Shown here piece after piece: positions 1 to 7,908 of a DNA stretch of 64,000 nt; positions within the stretch are counted from its first letter, which is position 1; each line of letters begins with the position of its first letter. This stretch comes from M55B112 sp040903745 (GTDB lineage Bacteria; Bacteroidota; Bacteroidia; Bacteroidales; GCA-2748055): positions 1 through 64,000 of the forward strand of contig JBBDUV010000112.1 of NCBI GenBank assembly GCA_040903745.1, read 5' to 3'. The position numbers were made by a program, and so were the translations under genes. The notes under the pieces are model-generated. The model saw nothing but the letters and a program-made list of their open reading frames with translations, was not told the DNA's origin and searched no databases.

Positions 1-23
1 GATATCTAATTATATAAAAATTA

Positions 24-33
24 GGGGGGGGGG
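24..33. repeat. G10 homopolymer tract
   Basis: Ten consecutive G residues in otherwise very AT-rich DNA, about 30 bp upstream of a -7 promoter box (63-70). Tracts of this kind can slip in length and change promoter spacing; they are also a common sequencing error. Nothing else is recognisable in bases 1-62. Confidence 0.6.
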
Positions 34-62
34 TAAAATTAGGTTTTTAGAAAACTTACAAA

Positions 63-70
63 TATATTTG
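63..70 (+). promoter_or_regulatory. -7 box TATATTTG for the S74/T9SS gene
   Basis: TATATTTG matches the Bacteroidota -7 consensus TAnnTTTG exactly and lies 80 bp upstream of the first start codon. No clear TTTG -33 element is seen at the usual distance. Confidence 0.45.
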
Positions 71-149
71 TTTCAAACAACGGCACCGAGAAAAGTGGTT
101 TTTAGAGGTGCCCATAACTTAAACTTTCATTCCCAAAAATTATAAAACC

Positions 150-1400
150 ATGGGAACTTTAAGATCTATTCTAACAATTTCATTGTTATTCATTTGTCTT
201 AGTGCGCACTCCCAATTAAAAGTATCAGAAACTGGAAACTTTGGCATTGGAACTACTAATCCCCTAAGTAGAGTGTCTGTAAATACGGATGGAGATGCAA
301 ATCGTACAATGTATGTATACAATTCCGGTTCAGAGAGAATGGCTAAATTTCAATTAGACAATGCTACAGGGACTTATGGCATTGCTTTAAATGCAATTGT
401 AAGCAATTCAGCTGCCAGTGGTTACAAGCATGTTGCAGGGAATTTCCAGTGTTATGAACCTTCAGAAAACAGTAGAAGAACTTTTGGGGTGAGAGCACAT
501 GCTGGTAGAGGATACGATGGGGCAAATTATGCAGTATATGGAGGACTTGTTGGTTCAAGAAATGGCGGCGCAATAGTTGGAAGCATCGTAAGCGAGCCTA
601 TTATTGATGGTATATATGCAGGATATTTTTATGGAGATGTACACATTGCAGGAGATTTAACAGTTGATGGGGATTATCCAGGGTGGTCAGATTTAGATAT
701 TAAAAGGGATGTTCGGTTTATTGAAAATGATGTATTGGAAAAGTTGTCAACTCTTCAGACAATTGAATATAAAATCAAAGTTCCTGAAAGAGCATTAAGT
801 GATACAGCTGCAGTAAGCGAGGTGGATTCAAGGCTTATGAAGATTTATGAAAGAGATAGAATTGGACTGATTGCTCAAGAGTTGCAAGTAGTTTATCCAG
901 AATTAGTTACCGAAGGTAATGATGGAAATCTGAGAATTAAATATCTTCAGGTAATACCATTATTAGTAAAAGCCATAAATGTTCAACAAGAACAGCTTGA
1001 ATTACTAAAACAGGTAATAAGTGAACAGGAGGAGGATATTATTCTATTAAAGGATTATCTTGGTTTAAATGATCAGGAACCTGCTAAAAAAAATGCAATA
1101 GAAAGCTCCGCTGAACCAGATGCTGCCATTGAATCAAATGTTCCTTTGTTGTTTCAGAATGTCCCCAATCCATTTAACAGGACCACCACAATCAAATATA
1201 ACATACCTGAGCTGAAAGGAGATGCTTCCGTAAATGTTTATGATCTTCGTGGAAAACAACTGCAGAGTTATATGATCAATCAGTCAGGTGAAGGTACAAT
1301 AGAAATAGAAGGCTCAGTATTTCTCCCGGGAATCTATCTCTATAATCTTATTGTTGACGGATATATTGTTGATAGCAAACAGATGGTATTAACAGACTAA
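150..1400 (+). CDS. secreted protein with S74-type chaperone domain and T9SS sorting domain
   Basis: A 416-residue exported protein. It starts with a signal peptide (hydrophobic LTISLLFICLSAHS, residues 8-21). Residues about 175-270 resemble the intramolecular chaperone domain of tail-spike/endosialidase proteins (peptidase S74): SDLDIKRDVRFIEN, then IGLIAQELQVVYPELV. A short coiled-coil-like stretch rich in E, Q and L follows (about 275-305). The last 85 residues form a type IX secretion sorting domain, beginning VPNPFNRTTTIKYNIP and containing the VYDLRGKQL motif. Such proteins are carried to the cell surface by the T9SS; the chaperone domain usually trims itself after folding of a trimeric beta structure. 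The ATG at 150 is well placed before the signal peptide. The next gene follows after 10 bp, so they are probably co-transcribed. The ligand or substrate is unknown. Confidence 0.8.
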   Translation: MGTLRSILTISLLFICLSAHSQLKVSETGNFGIGTTNPLSRVSVNTDGDANRTMYVYNSGSERMAKFQLDNATGTYGIALNAIVSNSAASGYKHVAGNFQCYEPSENSRRTFGVRAHAGRGYDGANYAVYGGLVGSRNGGAIVGSIVSEPIIDGIYAGYFYGDVHIAGDLTVDGDYPGWSDLDIKRDVRFIENDVLEKLSTLQTIEYKIKVPERALSDTAAVSEVDSRLMKIYERDRIGLIAQELQVVYPELVTEGNDGNLRIKYLQVIPLLVKAINVQQEQLELLKQVISEQEEDIILLKDYLGLNDQEPAKKNAIESSAEPDAAIESNVPLLFQNVPNPFNRTTTIKYNIPELKGDASVNVYDLRGKQLQSYMINQSGEGTIEIEGSVFLPGIYLYNLIVDGYIVDSKQMVLTD

Positions 1401-1410
1401 TTTCTGCGCA

Positions 1411-2334
1411 ATGAAAAAACTTCTTGTATTTTATCTGTTATTCAGCGCTTGGACTAATCTATTTTCCCAGGAGTGGTTTCAGGTTGGATCAACATGGTAT
1501 TTTGATGATCCGGAATTAATAGAGTTTCCCGCTTATGGATATACGATTCATATTATTAAAAAGGATACACTGATTAATAACCTGGATTCAAAATTAATTC
1601 AATCTACCAGATATAACTATTATAATCAACTTATCAGCACCAGTTATAGAGTTGTACGGGAACAGGAAAATAAAGTGTATTATTGGGATGGAGATGATTT
1701 TTGTTTAATCTATGATTTCTCTCTTTCGATAGGGGATACGCTTGCAATTGAAGTTGGAAGTTTATGTAAATCAAACTCTCCAATTGTCATTGATTCAATT
1801 ACTGAATTAATTGTTGATGATAAGAGGTTGAATGTTCAGCATATTTCTTTTAGTTTTGAGAGTGATGGTACAATATATTTTTACCAGGATAGTCTCATTG
1901 AAAGGATAGGTTCAATAAAAACATTTTTGTACAAGCCGTTATGTCAACTCGAAGTATTTGGAGCTTCTGTTCTTCGATGTTATTTAGACAGTGATGTGTA
2001 TTACAGATTAAAATGGTTTGATCTGCGTTTTCCCGGGGCGCCATGTGATACTGCGATTTATGATCCAACTTATGTGTCTCAGGAGCTAGATGACCAATCC
2101 ATTAAGGTTTTTCCAAATCCATTTTTCAGTAAAGTTCATATTAAAAACCTCAATACGGATATTAAAAGCATAAAGATTTTTAATCAGTATGGTCAACAGG
2201 TAAAACATAATGAACCACGATGTATGGAGGTTGAATTGGATCTTTCTGATCTTGCAGCAGGATGCTATTTCTGTCTTATCGAAACAGCTACCTCTTTCAC
2301 TTTTCACAAACTTCTTAAAATCGATCAAAGATGA
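1411..2334 (+). CDS. hypothetical secreted protein with T9SS sorting domain
   Basis: A 307-residue protein with an N-terminal signal peptide (KKLLVFYLLFSAWTNLFSQ) and a C-terminal type IX sorting domain of about 75 residues that starts at IKVFPNPFFSKVHIKN and ends with FTFHKLLKI. The middle 200 residues are rich in aromatic and acidic residues with alternating beta-strand character; I do not recognise a catalytic domain. It lies 10 bp after the preceding T9SS cargo gene, and its stop codon overlaps the start of the next gene by 4 bp (ATGA), which marks an operon. It is an exported surface protein of unknown role. Confidence 0.75.
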   Translation: MKKLLVFYLLFSAWTNLFSQEWFQVGSTWYFDDPELIEFPAYGYTIHIIKKDTLINNLDSKLIQSTRYNYYNQLISTSYRVVREQENKVYYWDGDDFCLIYDFSLSIGDTLAIEVGSLCKSNSPIVIDSITELIVDDKRLNVQHISFSFESDGTIYFYQDSLIERIGSIKTFLYKPLCQLEVFGASVLRCYLDSDVYYRLKWFDLRFPGAPCDTAIYDPTYVSQELDDQSIKVFPNPFFSKVHIKNLNTDIKSIKIFNQYGQQVKHNEPRCMEVELDLSDLAAGCYFCLIETATSFTFHKLLKIDQR

Positions 2335-3467
2335 AAAAGATAATATTATTCAGTATAGCAAGCTTATGCATTTCATTAGGAGCACTCTGCCAATTTACAT
2401 GTGTTATCGATGAGGGAGGTTTAAAAAGTACTGGTCCTCTTATAGACTCCGACGATTATATTCCTGACAATAATACTCCAATTAAGTACATCAGGATAAA
2501 TTTTCATTTTATGCTATTTGAGGACACACACCCTGATGCCCCAGGCAACTTCACAAAGATGGATGATGGAAGGGGAAATACTGATTTTACAGGCTACGAT
2601 TGGATAGATGATTTAATTCAAACTGCAAATCAGAGGCTGGCTTCAAATACACAAATGACATATCCCTTAGGAAATAACACCCCTGTTATTGAGAGAAAAT
2701 ACAGATTTGTTTTAAATGGAGTGTTTTTCCATAAGGATGACTATTACTATTATTATTCACATTCACCACAGGCAACTTATAGTGCTAATCCTGGTGAAGC
2801 AATCAATGTATATTATCAATCAGATTCAGTGGGAGCAATACAATCACACGGCCAAGCAAATATGGCTGGTAATCGATATTGCAGGTTTGCAAACAAATGG
2901 GGAAAATACAATGATTATTATAACGATCAGGGTACTTTTATAGGAAATTGGGGTAATGCGGGCGGTTTAATGCATGAAACAGGACACAACCTTAGTCTTT
3001 ATCACACTGTTATGACTAGTGATGGATACTGTTGTTACTCATATAATTATGGCTGCAATGATTATTGTGAGGATACTCCCACAAGGGAATATGTGATTTC
3101 TGTTGATGAGATCGACCCTTGCCAATCATCGCAATGGAACAATCCCCTTAATTCAAATAATATAATGGAATATGCCGGGTATTCTGCAATTACACCGCAG
3201 CAATTGGGGAGAGTGCACTGGACAATAGAAAATGAAATGTCAGCATATCAGCCTTGCAGCTTTCAAACCAGTTCGGTCAGCATCACTGGTTTTACAGATA
3301 ATCAATCCTATATTGCTGAGACTGTTACAATTCCTGTTATGTCAAATATAGTTGTTGAGGATAAAAGTGCACTATATGTAAATTGCGAGGATTTTATTAT
3401 TTATGGCACGTTAGAGGTTGAACCCGGATCAGTGCTTGTTGTGAATACTGTTCCTAGTTGTAATTAA
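2331..3467 (+). CDS. M43-type (pappalysin-like) zinc metalloprotease, probably 3'-truncated
   Basis: A 378-residue exported protease. Signal peptide: residues 1-20, ending LGALCQ. The zinc site is HETGHNLSLYH at about residues 215-225, the extended HExxHxxxxxH motif of metzincins; the usual Gly of HExxHxxGxxH is Ser here. A Met-turn follows (NNIMEYAGYSAITPQQLGRVH, quoted in part, about 277-297), and the Cys-rich segment before it (CCYSYNYGCNDYCEDTP) fits M43B enzymes. After the catalytic domain there is only a short beta segment and the protein stops without the T9SS sorting domain expected for this family. A sorting domain lies just downstream in another frame (see the pseudogene at 3499-3952), so the gene has probably lost its original 3' end. 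It overlaps the previous gene by 4 bp. Confidence 0.75.
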   Translation: MKKIILFSIASLCISLGALCQFTCVIDEGGLKSTGPLIDSDDYIPDNNTPIKYIRINFHFMLFEDTHPDAPGNFTKMDDGRGNTDFTGYDWIDDLIQTANQRLASNTQMTYPLGNNTPVIERKYRFVLNGVFFHKDDYYYYYSHSPQATYSANPGEAINVYYQSDSVGAIQSHGQANMAGNRYCRFANKWGKYNDYYNDQGTFIGNWGNAGGLMHETGHNLSLYHTVMTSDGYCCYSYNYGCNDYCEDTPTREYVISVDEIDPCQSSQWNNPLNSNNIMEYAGYSAITPQQLGRVHWTIENEMSAYQPCSFQTSSVSITGFTDNQSYIAETVTIPVMSNIVVEDKSALYVNCEDFIIYGTLEVEPGSVLVVNTVPSCN

Positions 3468-3498
3468 ATTAAGTATCGCTATTCAGTTGTGCAACTCA

Positions 3499-3952
3499 TT
3501 AAAGAGTGTACCAGACCCCTATGAACTGGAGCTATTGTTATGTTAGTTTTGATGATTTAGGATACGATTTGAGATTTGGCGATACGGTCCGGTTTAGATT
3601 TGCCTTTATAAGTGACAGTATTCAGAATAACAGGGATGGACTGATGTATGATAACCTTTATTTTAATGATTTCTATGAGGGTATAGATTCCAGGTTCCAA
3701 AGTGATTTTTTTTCATCAGTATTTCCGAACCCTGCAGATAAATGGGTAACTATTGAGTTTGATAACAATGATTTATCTTCCTTTCATCTTGAAATTATTG
3801 ATATTTCCGGCAGGCTGATGATAAAAGAATCCGGGGGAGAACAAGGTTCCTTCAAAGTCGATATTTCTGCATTTCAACCCGGCTCCTATTTGTACAGGCT
3901 GGTAGACCGATCGTCAATCAGGGCCAGTCGTGGACAATTCATTGTCAAATGA
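3499..3952 (+). pseudogene. fragment of a T9SS-secreted protein (C-terminal part), frameshifted
   Basis: The longest open stretch (3506-3952) starts at a GTG inside what looks like a beta-sandwich domain common near the C-terminus of T9SS peptidases: YVSFDDLGYDLRFGDTVRF, then FISDSIQNNRDGLMYDNLYF. It continues into a complete type IX sorting domain (SVFPNPADKWVTIEF onward). Reading frame +1 just upstream gives LKSVPDPYE, which joins WSYCYVSF only if one base near 3526 is removed, so the fragment itself carries a frameshift. There is no signal peptide and an in-frame stop lies at 3500. It is best read as the 3' remnant of a gene whose 5' part was lost, lying next to a protease that lacks its own 3' part. 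Confidence 0.6.
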
Positions 3953-4203
3953 TTTTTCCTTTACAGGCAGAATAAATCATCTGACAGCTATTCCTGACAT
4001 GAAGTTTTTTCATCATGTTCATATGAGTTCGAACCGATTGTGTGCAAAACTGTAATCAGTAAATAAACCTAAAATACCCAAATCTCGTTTGTTTAATATC
4101 CTTTATATCCGTAATTTCAGCACGATTAACCAGAGAGACCCCGGGCTGTTTTAAATAAGCTATTATCATTCATTCGTTGTATGCTAATAAATTGAAAGTG
4201 TTC

Positions 4204-7089
4204 ATGCAGCCAATAAAAAAGGATAAAGAGCAAATGATGTTCCTGGAGGCATTGGCAAGGTATATCACAGAGAAGGCTGAAGGCGATCCGGCGGGCCGCT
4301 GCTTTGTATTTCCCAACCGGAGGTCGGGACTGTTCTTTAAGCGGTTCCTTGTGAAGCACTCCCCGGTTACCCAATGGTCACCGCGGATAGTGACCATCAA
4401 TGAGCTGATGACCGAGCTTAGCGGCTACCAGCAGGCCGATCCGCTGGACATGCTGTTCGCACTGCATGACATCTATACCGCCAAAGCTACGTTCCCGGAA
4501 CCATTCGACACCTTTTACGCCTGGGGGGAGATGATGATCAGCGATTTTGATACGCTCGATAAGTACCTGGTGGATCCCGATGCGATTTTCAGGAACATCA
4601 GGGAGCTGAAGGAGATCGATGAGGAGTTCGGCGGACTGGAAGAGGAGCAGGTGGTATTTATCAGGAAATTCTGGAGGAGCTTTCACCAGGGCGATGTGAC
4701 AAAGGAGAAGGAGCTGTTTCTGGCCACATGGAAGCTGCTGCCCGAACTGTATCACGCACTTAAAAAGCAACTTGCTGAAAAAGGGGAGGGGTACGAAGGG
4801 ATGATGTACCGGGCGGTGGCCGAGGCTGACATGGCCGCACTTTCTGAAAGACTGGTTGATAAACAATATTATTTCATCGGGTTCAATGCGCTGAGCAAGA
4901 GTGAGAAAATGTTGTTCGGCAAGCTTCAGAAGCGGGGCATTGCCTCCTTTTTCTGGGATTACGATGAAGAATATATCACAGACAGCTCGATGGAGGCGGG
5001 ACGGTTCCTGCGGGAGAATATCGTGCAGTTCCCTCCACCGATCGATCTCGGTGTCTTCAACAACCTGAAAAGTGACAGGGAGATCAGGATATTCGATCTT
5101 CCCTCCGATATCCTGCAGTCAAAAACCATCCATAAGCTATTATCTGAAAGAAACAATACCATTACAGAGGCCAACGACACTGCGATCATTGCCTGCGATG
5201 AGAACGTGCTGATGCCGGTGTTGGTGTCACTGCCGGAACAGGTCGACCTGGTGAATATCACCATGGGATACCCGTTCAGCAATACCCCGCTATTTAGCTT
5301 TGTGGAGAGCATCCTGCGGCTCCACCGGAACAAACGGATCAGCAAGTCGGGCAGTTTCGGGTTTTATAACAAGGATGTACTCTCTGTACTGAACCACCAG
5401 TACTTTAAACTGATCAGCGACGATAGTCCTGCAGCCGTTGCGGATAAAATCATCTATGAAAACCGCGTCTATGTTAAACCGTCGTTTTTTAACGGCGGAT
5501 TTACATCCGTGGTGTTTAGGGAGGTGACAACCGTCGATCAGCTGTGCAGGTACCTGGATGAACTCCTTCGACATATCCTCGGAAGGCTGCTGAATGAGGA
5601 GGGGCACCAGTACCGTGAACTTGAAAAGGAGTATATCCTGGTGGTACAGGGGAGGTTGAACAAACTTTCGCAAATCATTGCGGAGAGGCAGGAGTTGGAA
5701 CCGGAAACCTTTATGCGGCTGTTCAGGAAGATCATGTGGAACCAACGCATTCCGTTTACCGGGGAGCCGCTCGCAGGTCTGCAGGTGATGGGAATCCTGG
5801 AGACACGGCTGCTTGATTTTGAGAATGTGATCATGTTGTCGGTCAACGAAGATGTAATGCCGAAATCCTCTTCCGGAAGCACTTTTATACCTTATTCCAT
5901 GCGCTACGCTTACGGTCTGCCGGTTCGGGAGGACATGGATGCCATCTACGCCTACTACTTCTACCGGATCATTCAGCGGGCACGTAAGGTTGACCTGTTG
6001 TTTAAAAGTGCTTCGGAGGGCGTTCGGTCGGGTGAGATGAGCAGGTACCTGTATCAAATGCAATACAATTATAATGCGAAGGTAATCAGCCCCGTGATGC
6101 CGGTCAGCGCATTGGAGACTAAAGCCATCATCATCGAAAAAACACCGGAGATCCTCGCAAAACTCGAAAGATTTACCGAAGGTGCCGAGGGTGACCGGTA
6201 CCTCTCTCCATCGGCACTTAATACCTATATTGAATGCAGCCTGAAATTTTATTTCAGGAAGATCGCACAGATCCGGGAGCAGGAGGAGTTGCTCGAAGAG
6301 CTCGATGCCATCGGGTTCGGAAATATCCTTCATAAAACGATCCACCTGCTCTATGAACAACTGCCGGCCAGCCACCGGCAGATCACCCGCGAAGAGCTCC
6401 TCGGCCTCTGCTCGGGCGATCTGCTCGATAAGAAACTGGAGGAGGTATTTGTGAGCGAGTATTTCCGATCCGGCAAGAGCAGAACCATCGAGGGCAGAAA
6501 CCTGGTTATCCTGGCGATCCTGAAAAAATACCTGCTCAAGATCATTGAAACCGATGCAACTATCGCTCCCCTGGAACTGGTAAGCATGGAGGAAGAGTAT
6601 ATCATGGAGCGGGGGATCGCAACTCCGGCAGGCAGGCTCAGCGTGCGGATTGGGGGAAAGATCGATAGGGTAGACAAGCCGGTAGGGGATATAACCCGGA
6701 TCATTGATTATAAAACAGGAGGGTCGGAACTGAAGTTTGAATCCATCGCTTCGTTGTTTGACAGGGAACAGAAAAAGAGAAACAAGGAGGCCTTTCAGGC
6801 TTTTGTTTATGCCTCGCTATATCTGGACCAACATCCGGATGAGCCGGTGCAGCCCGGATTGTATGTGGTTAGAAAAATGTTCGGGGAGGACTATTCGACC
6901 CGGTTTATGATGGGCAGTTCGGGTAAGAAGCAACCCCTGCTCTCTTTTAATGAATACACGGAAGAGTTCAACGAACACCTTAGCGCAATTCTAACAGAGA
7001 TTTATGATCCCGGGGTGCCATTTGTTCAGACAGAGGTTACAGACCACTGTAAGTACTGTGACTTCAAGGAGATATGCGACAGACACTAA
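4204..7089 (+). CDS. AddB-like PD-(D/E)XK nuclease / inactive helicase protein
   Basis: A protein of about 961 residues resembling the AddB subunit of AddAB-type recombination nucleases. The N-terminal CFVFPNRRSGLFFKRFL replaces the Walker A motif and lacks GKT, as expected of the inactive helicase half. The C-terminal nuclease domain starts at LSPSALNTYIECSLKFYF (about residue 665), carries the catalytic IIDYKTGG motif, and closes with HCKYCDFKEICD. The Cys in IECSLKF plus the three final Cys would hold the 4Fe-4S cluster of this family. The frame is open from a TTG at 4177; I favour ATG 4204 or ATG 4234 (which follows a purine-rich GGATAAAGAG). No AddA helicase gene is adjacent. The 3' end overlaps the convergent trmD by 4 bp. 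Role inferred: double-strand break end processing. Confidence 0.8.
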   Translation: MQPIKKDKEQMMFLEALARYITEKAEGDPAGRCFVFPNRRSGLFFKRFLVKHSPVTQWSPRIVTINELMTELSGYQQADPLDMLFALHDIYTAKATFPEPFDTFYAWGEMMISDFDTLDKYLVDPDAIFRNIRELKEIDEEFGGLEEEQVVFIRKFWRSFHQGDVTKEKELFLATWKLLPELYHALKKQLAEKGEGYEGMMYRAVAEADMAALSERLVDKQYYFIGFNALSKSEKMLFGKLQKRGIASFFWDYDEEYITDSSMEAGRFLRENIVQFPPPIDLGVFNNLKSDREIRIFDLPSDILQSKTIHKLLSERNNTITEANDTAIIACDENVLMPVLVSLPEQVDLVNITMGYPFSNTPLFSFVESILRLHRNKRISKSGSFGFYNKDVLSVLNHQYFKLISDDSPAAVADKIIYENRVYVKPSFFNGGFTSVVFREVTTVDQLCRYLDELLRHILGRLLNEEGHQYRELEKEYILVVQGRLNKLSQIIAERQELEPETFMRLFRKIMWNQRIPFTGEPLAGLQVMGILETRLLDFENVIMLSVNEDVMPKSSSGSTFIPYSMRYAYGLPVREDMDAIYAYYFYRIIQRARKVDLLFKSASEGVRSGEMSRYLYQMQYNYNAKVISPVMPVSALETKAIIIEKTPEILAKLERFTEGAEGDRYLSPSALNTYIECSLKFYFRKIAQIREQEELLEELDAIGFGNILHKTIHLLYEQLPASHRQITREELLGLCSGDLLDKKLEEVFVSEYFRSGKSRTIEGRNLVILAILKKYLLKIIETDATIAPLELVSMEEEYIMERGIATPAGRLSVRIGGKIDRVDKPVGDITRIIDYKTGGSELKFESIASLFDREQKKRNKEAFQAFVYASLYLDQHPDEPVQPGLYVVRKMFGEDYSTRFMMGSSGKKQPLLSFNEYTEEFNEHLSAILTEIYDPGVPFVQTEVTDHCKYCDFKEICDRH

Positions 7090-7766
7090 TCATTTAGCAG
7101 GTCGGGACGTAGTTTGCGGGTTTTTTCGAGTGCCTGTTCCTGTTTCCACTCCTCAATTTTTGCTGCATGTCCCGAAAGTAGAATTTCAGGTACCTTCCAC
7201 CCCTTGTAATCAGCCGGACGGGTATAGACAGGAGGAGAGAGCAGGTTGTCCTGGAAGGAATCGGACAGTGCAGAGGTGCTGTCAGATATTGCCCCCGGAA
7301 TGATTCTGACGATACTGTCAGTAATCACTGCCGCAGCCAGTTCACCACCAGAGAGAACATAATCGCCAATGGAAAGCTCCATGGTGACCAGGTGGTCGCG
7401 AACCCGTTGGTCGACCCCCTTGTAGTGGCCACAGAGGATGATCAGGTTCTTCATGCTGCTAAGTTTGTTGGCGGTATGCTGACTAAATACAGGTGCATCA
7501 GGGGTTGTAAAAATGATTTCGTCGTAATCCCTTTCCGATTTCAGCTTTTGAATGGCAACTTCAATAGGTTGAATGGACATCACCATCCCTGCCTCACCGC
7601 CAAAGGGATAATCATCCACCTTCCTGTGTTTGTCGTCAGAATAATCGCGCAGATGATGGACCACAATTTCTACAAGTCCTTTGTCACGGGCTCGCTTCAC
7701 TATTGAATGGTCGAGTGGGCCCTTTAGCAATTCGGGCAGTACAGTAAGTATGTCAATTCTCATCAT
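7086..7766 (-). CDS. trmD: tRNA (guanine37-N1)-methyltransferase
   Basis: A 226-residue SPOUT-class methyltransferase that makes m1G37 in tRNAs and prevents +1 frameshifts. Visible family motifs: MRIDILTVLPELL at the start, DYPFGGEAGMVM, LCGHYKGVDQRV and the knot region IGDYVLSGGELAA, then LSPPVYTRPADYKGWKVPE, which contains the substrate Arg. The length is typical. Start: two adjacent ATG codons at 7766 and 7763; the -7 box at 7771-7778 is so close that the transcript would begin at or within a few bases of the start. It is not in the usual rimM-trmD-rplS cluster. Convergent with the AddB-like gene. Confidence 0.95.
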   Translation of the reverse strand: MMRIDILTVLPELLKGPLDHSIVKRARDKGLVEIVVHHLRDYSDDKHRKVDDYPFGGEAGMVMSIQPIEVAIQKLKSERDYDEIIFTTPDAPVFSQHTANKLSSMKNLIILCGHYKGVDQRVRDHLVTMELSIGDYVLSGGELAAAVITDSIVRIIPGAISDSTSALSDSFQDNLLSPPVYTRPADYKGWKVPEILLSGHAAKIEEWKQEQALEKTRKLRPDLLND

Positions 7767-7770
7767 TTTG

Positions 7771-7778
7771 CAAAAATA
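7771..7778 (-). promoter_or_regulatory. -7 box TATTTTTG for trmD
   Basis: On the minus strand TATTTTTG fits TAnnTTTG and ends 4 bp before the trmD ATG. With initiation some 5-8 bp downstream of the box the mRNA would be leaderless or nearly so. Confidence 0.4.
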
Positions 7779-7908
7779 GTGAAATATTGGCAGATGGACG
7801 ATCTAACTTGCGACCAGCAAAGGTGGAACGGTTTTTGATCAATAGTATTGGAATTAATAATAAAATAAGTAATTTGGTTTCGAAGATCTAATATAATCCT
7901 CTGGTTCT

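Noticed and set aside
5290..6375. A 361-codon minus-strand open frame inside the AddB-like gene
   Set aside because: Antisense shadow in a GC-richer gene; composition (many His, Pro, Leu, Arg) is that of an out-of-frame translation and there is no promoter.
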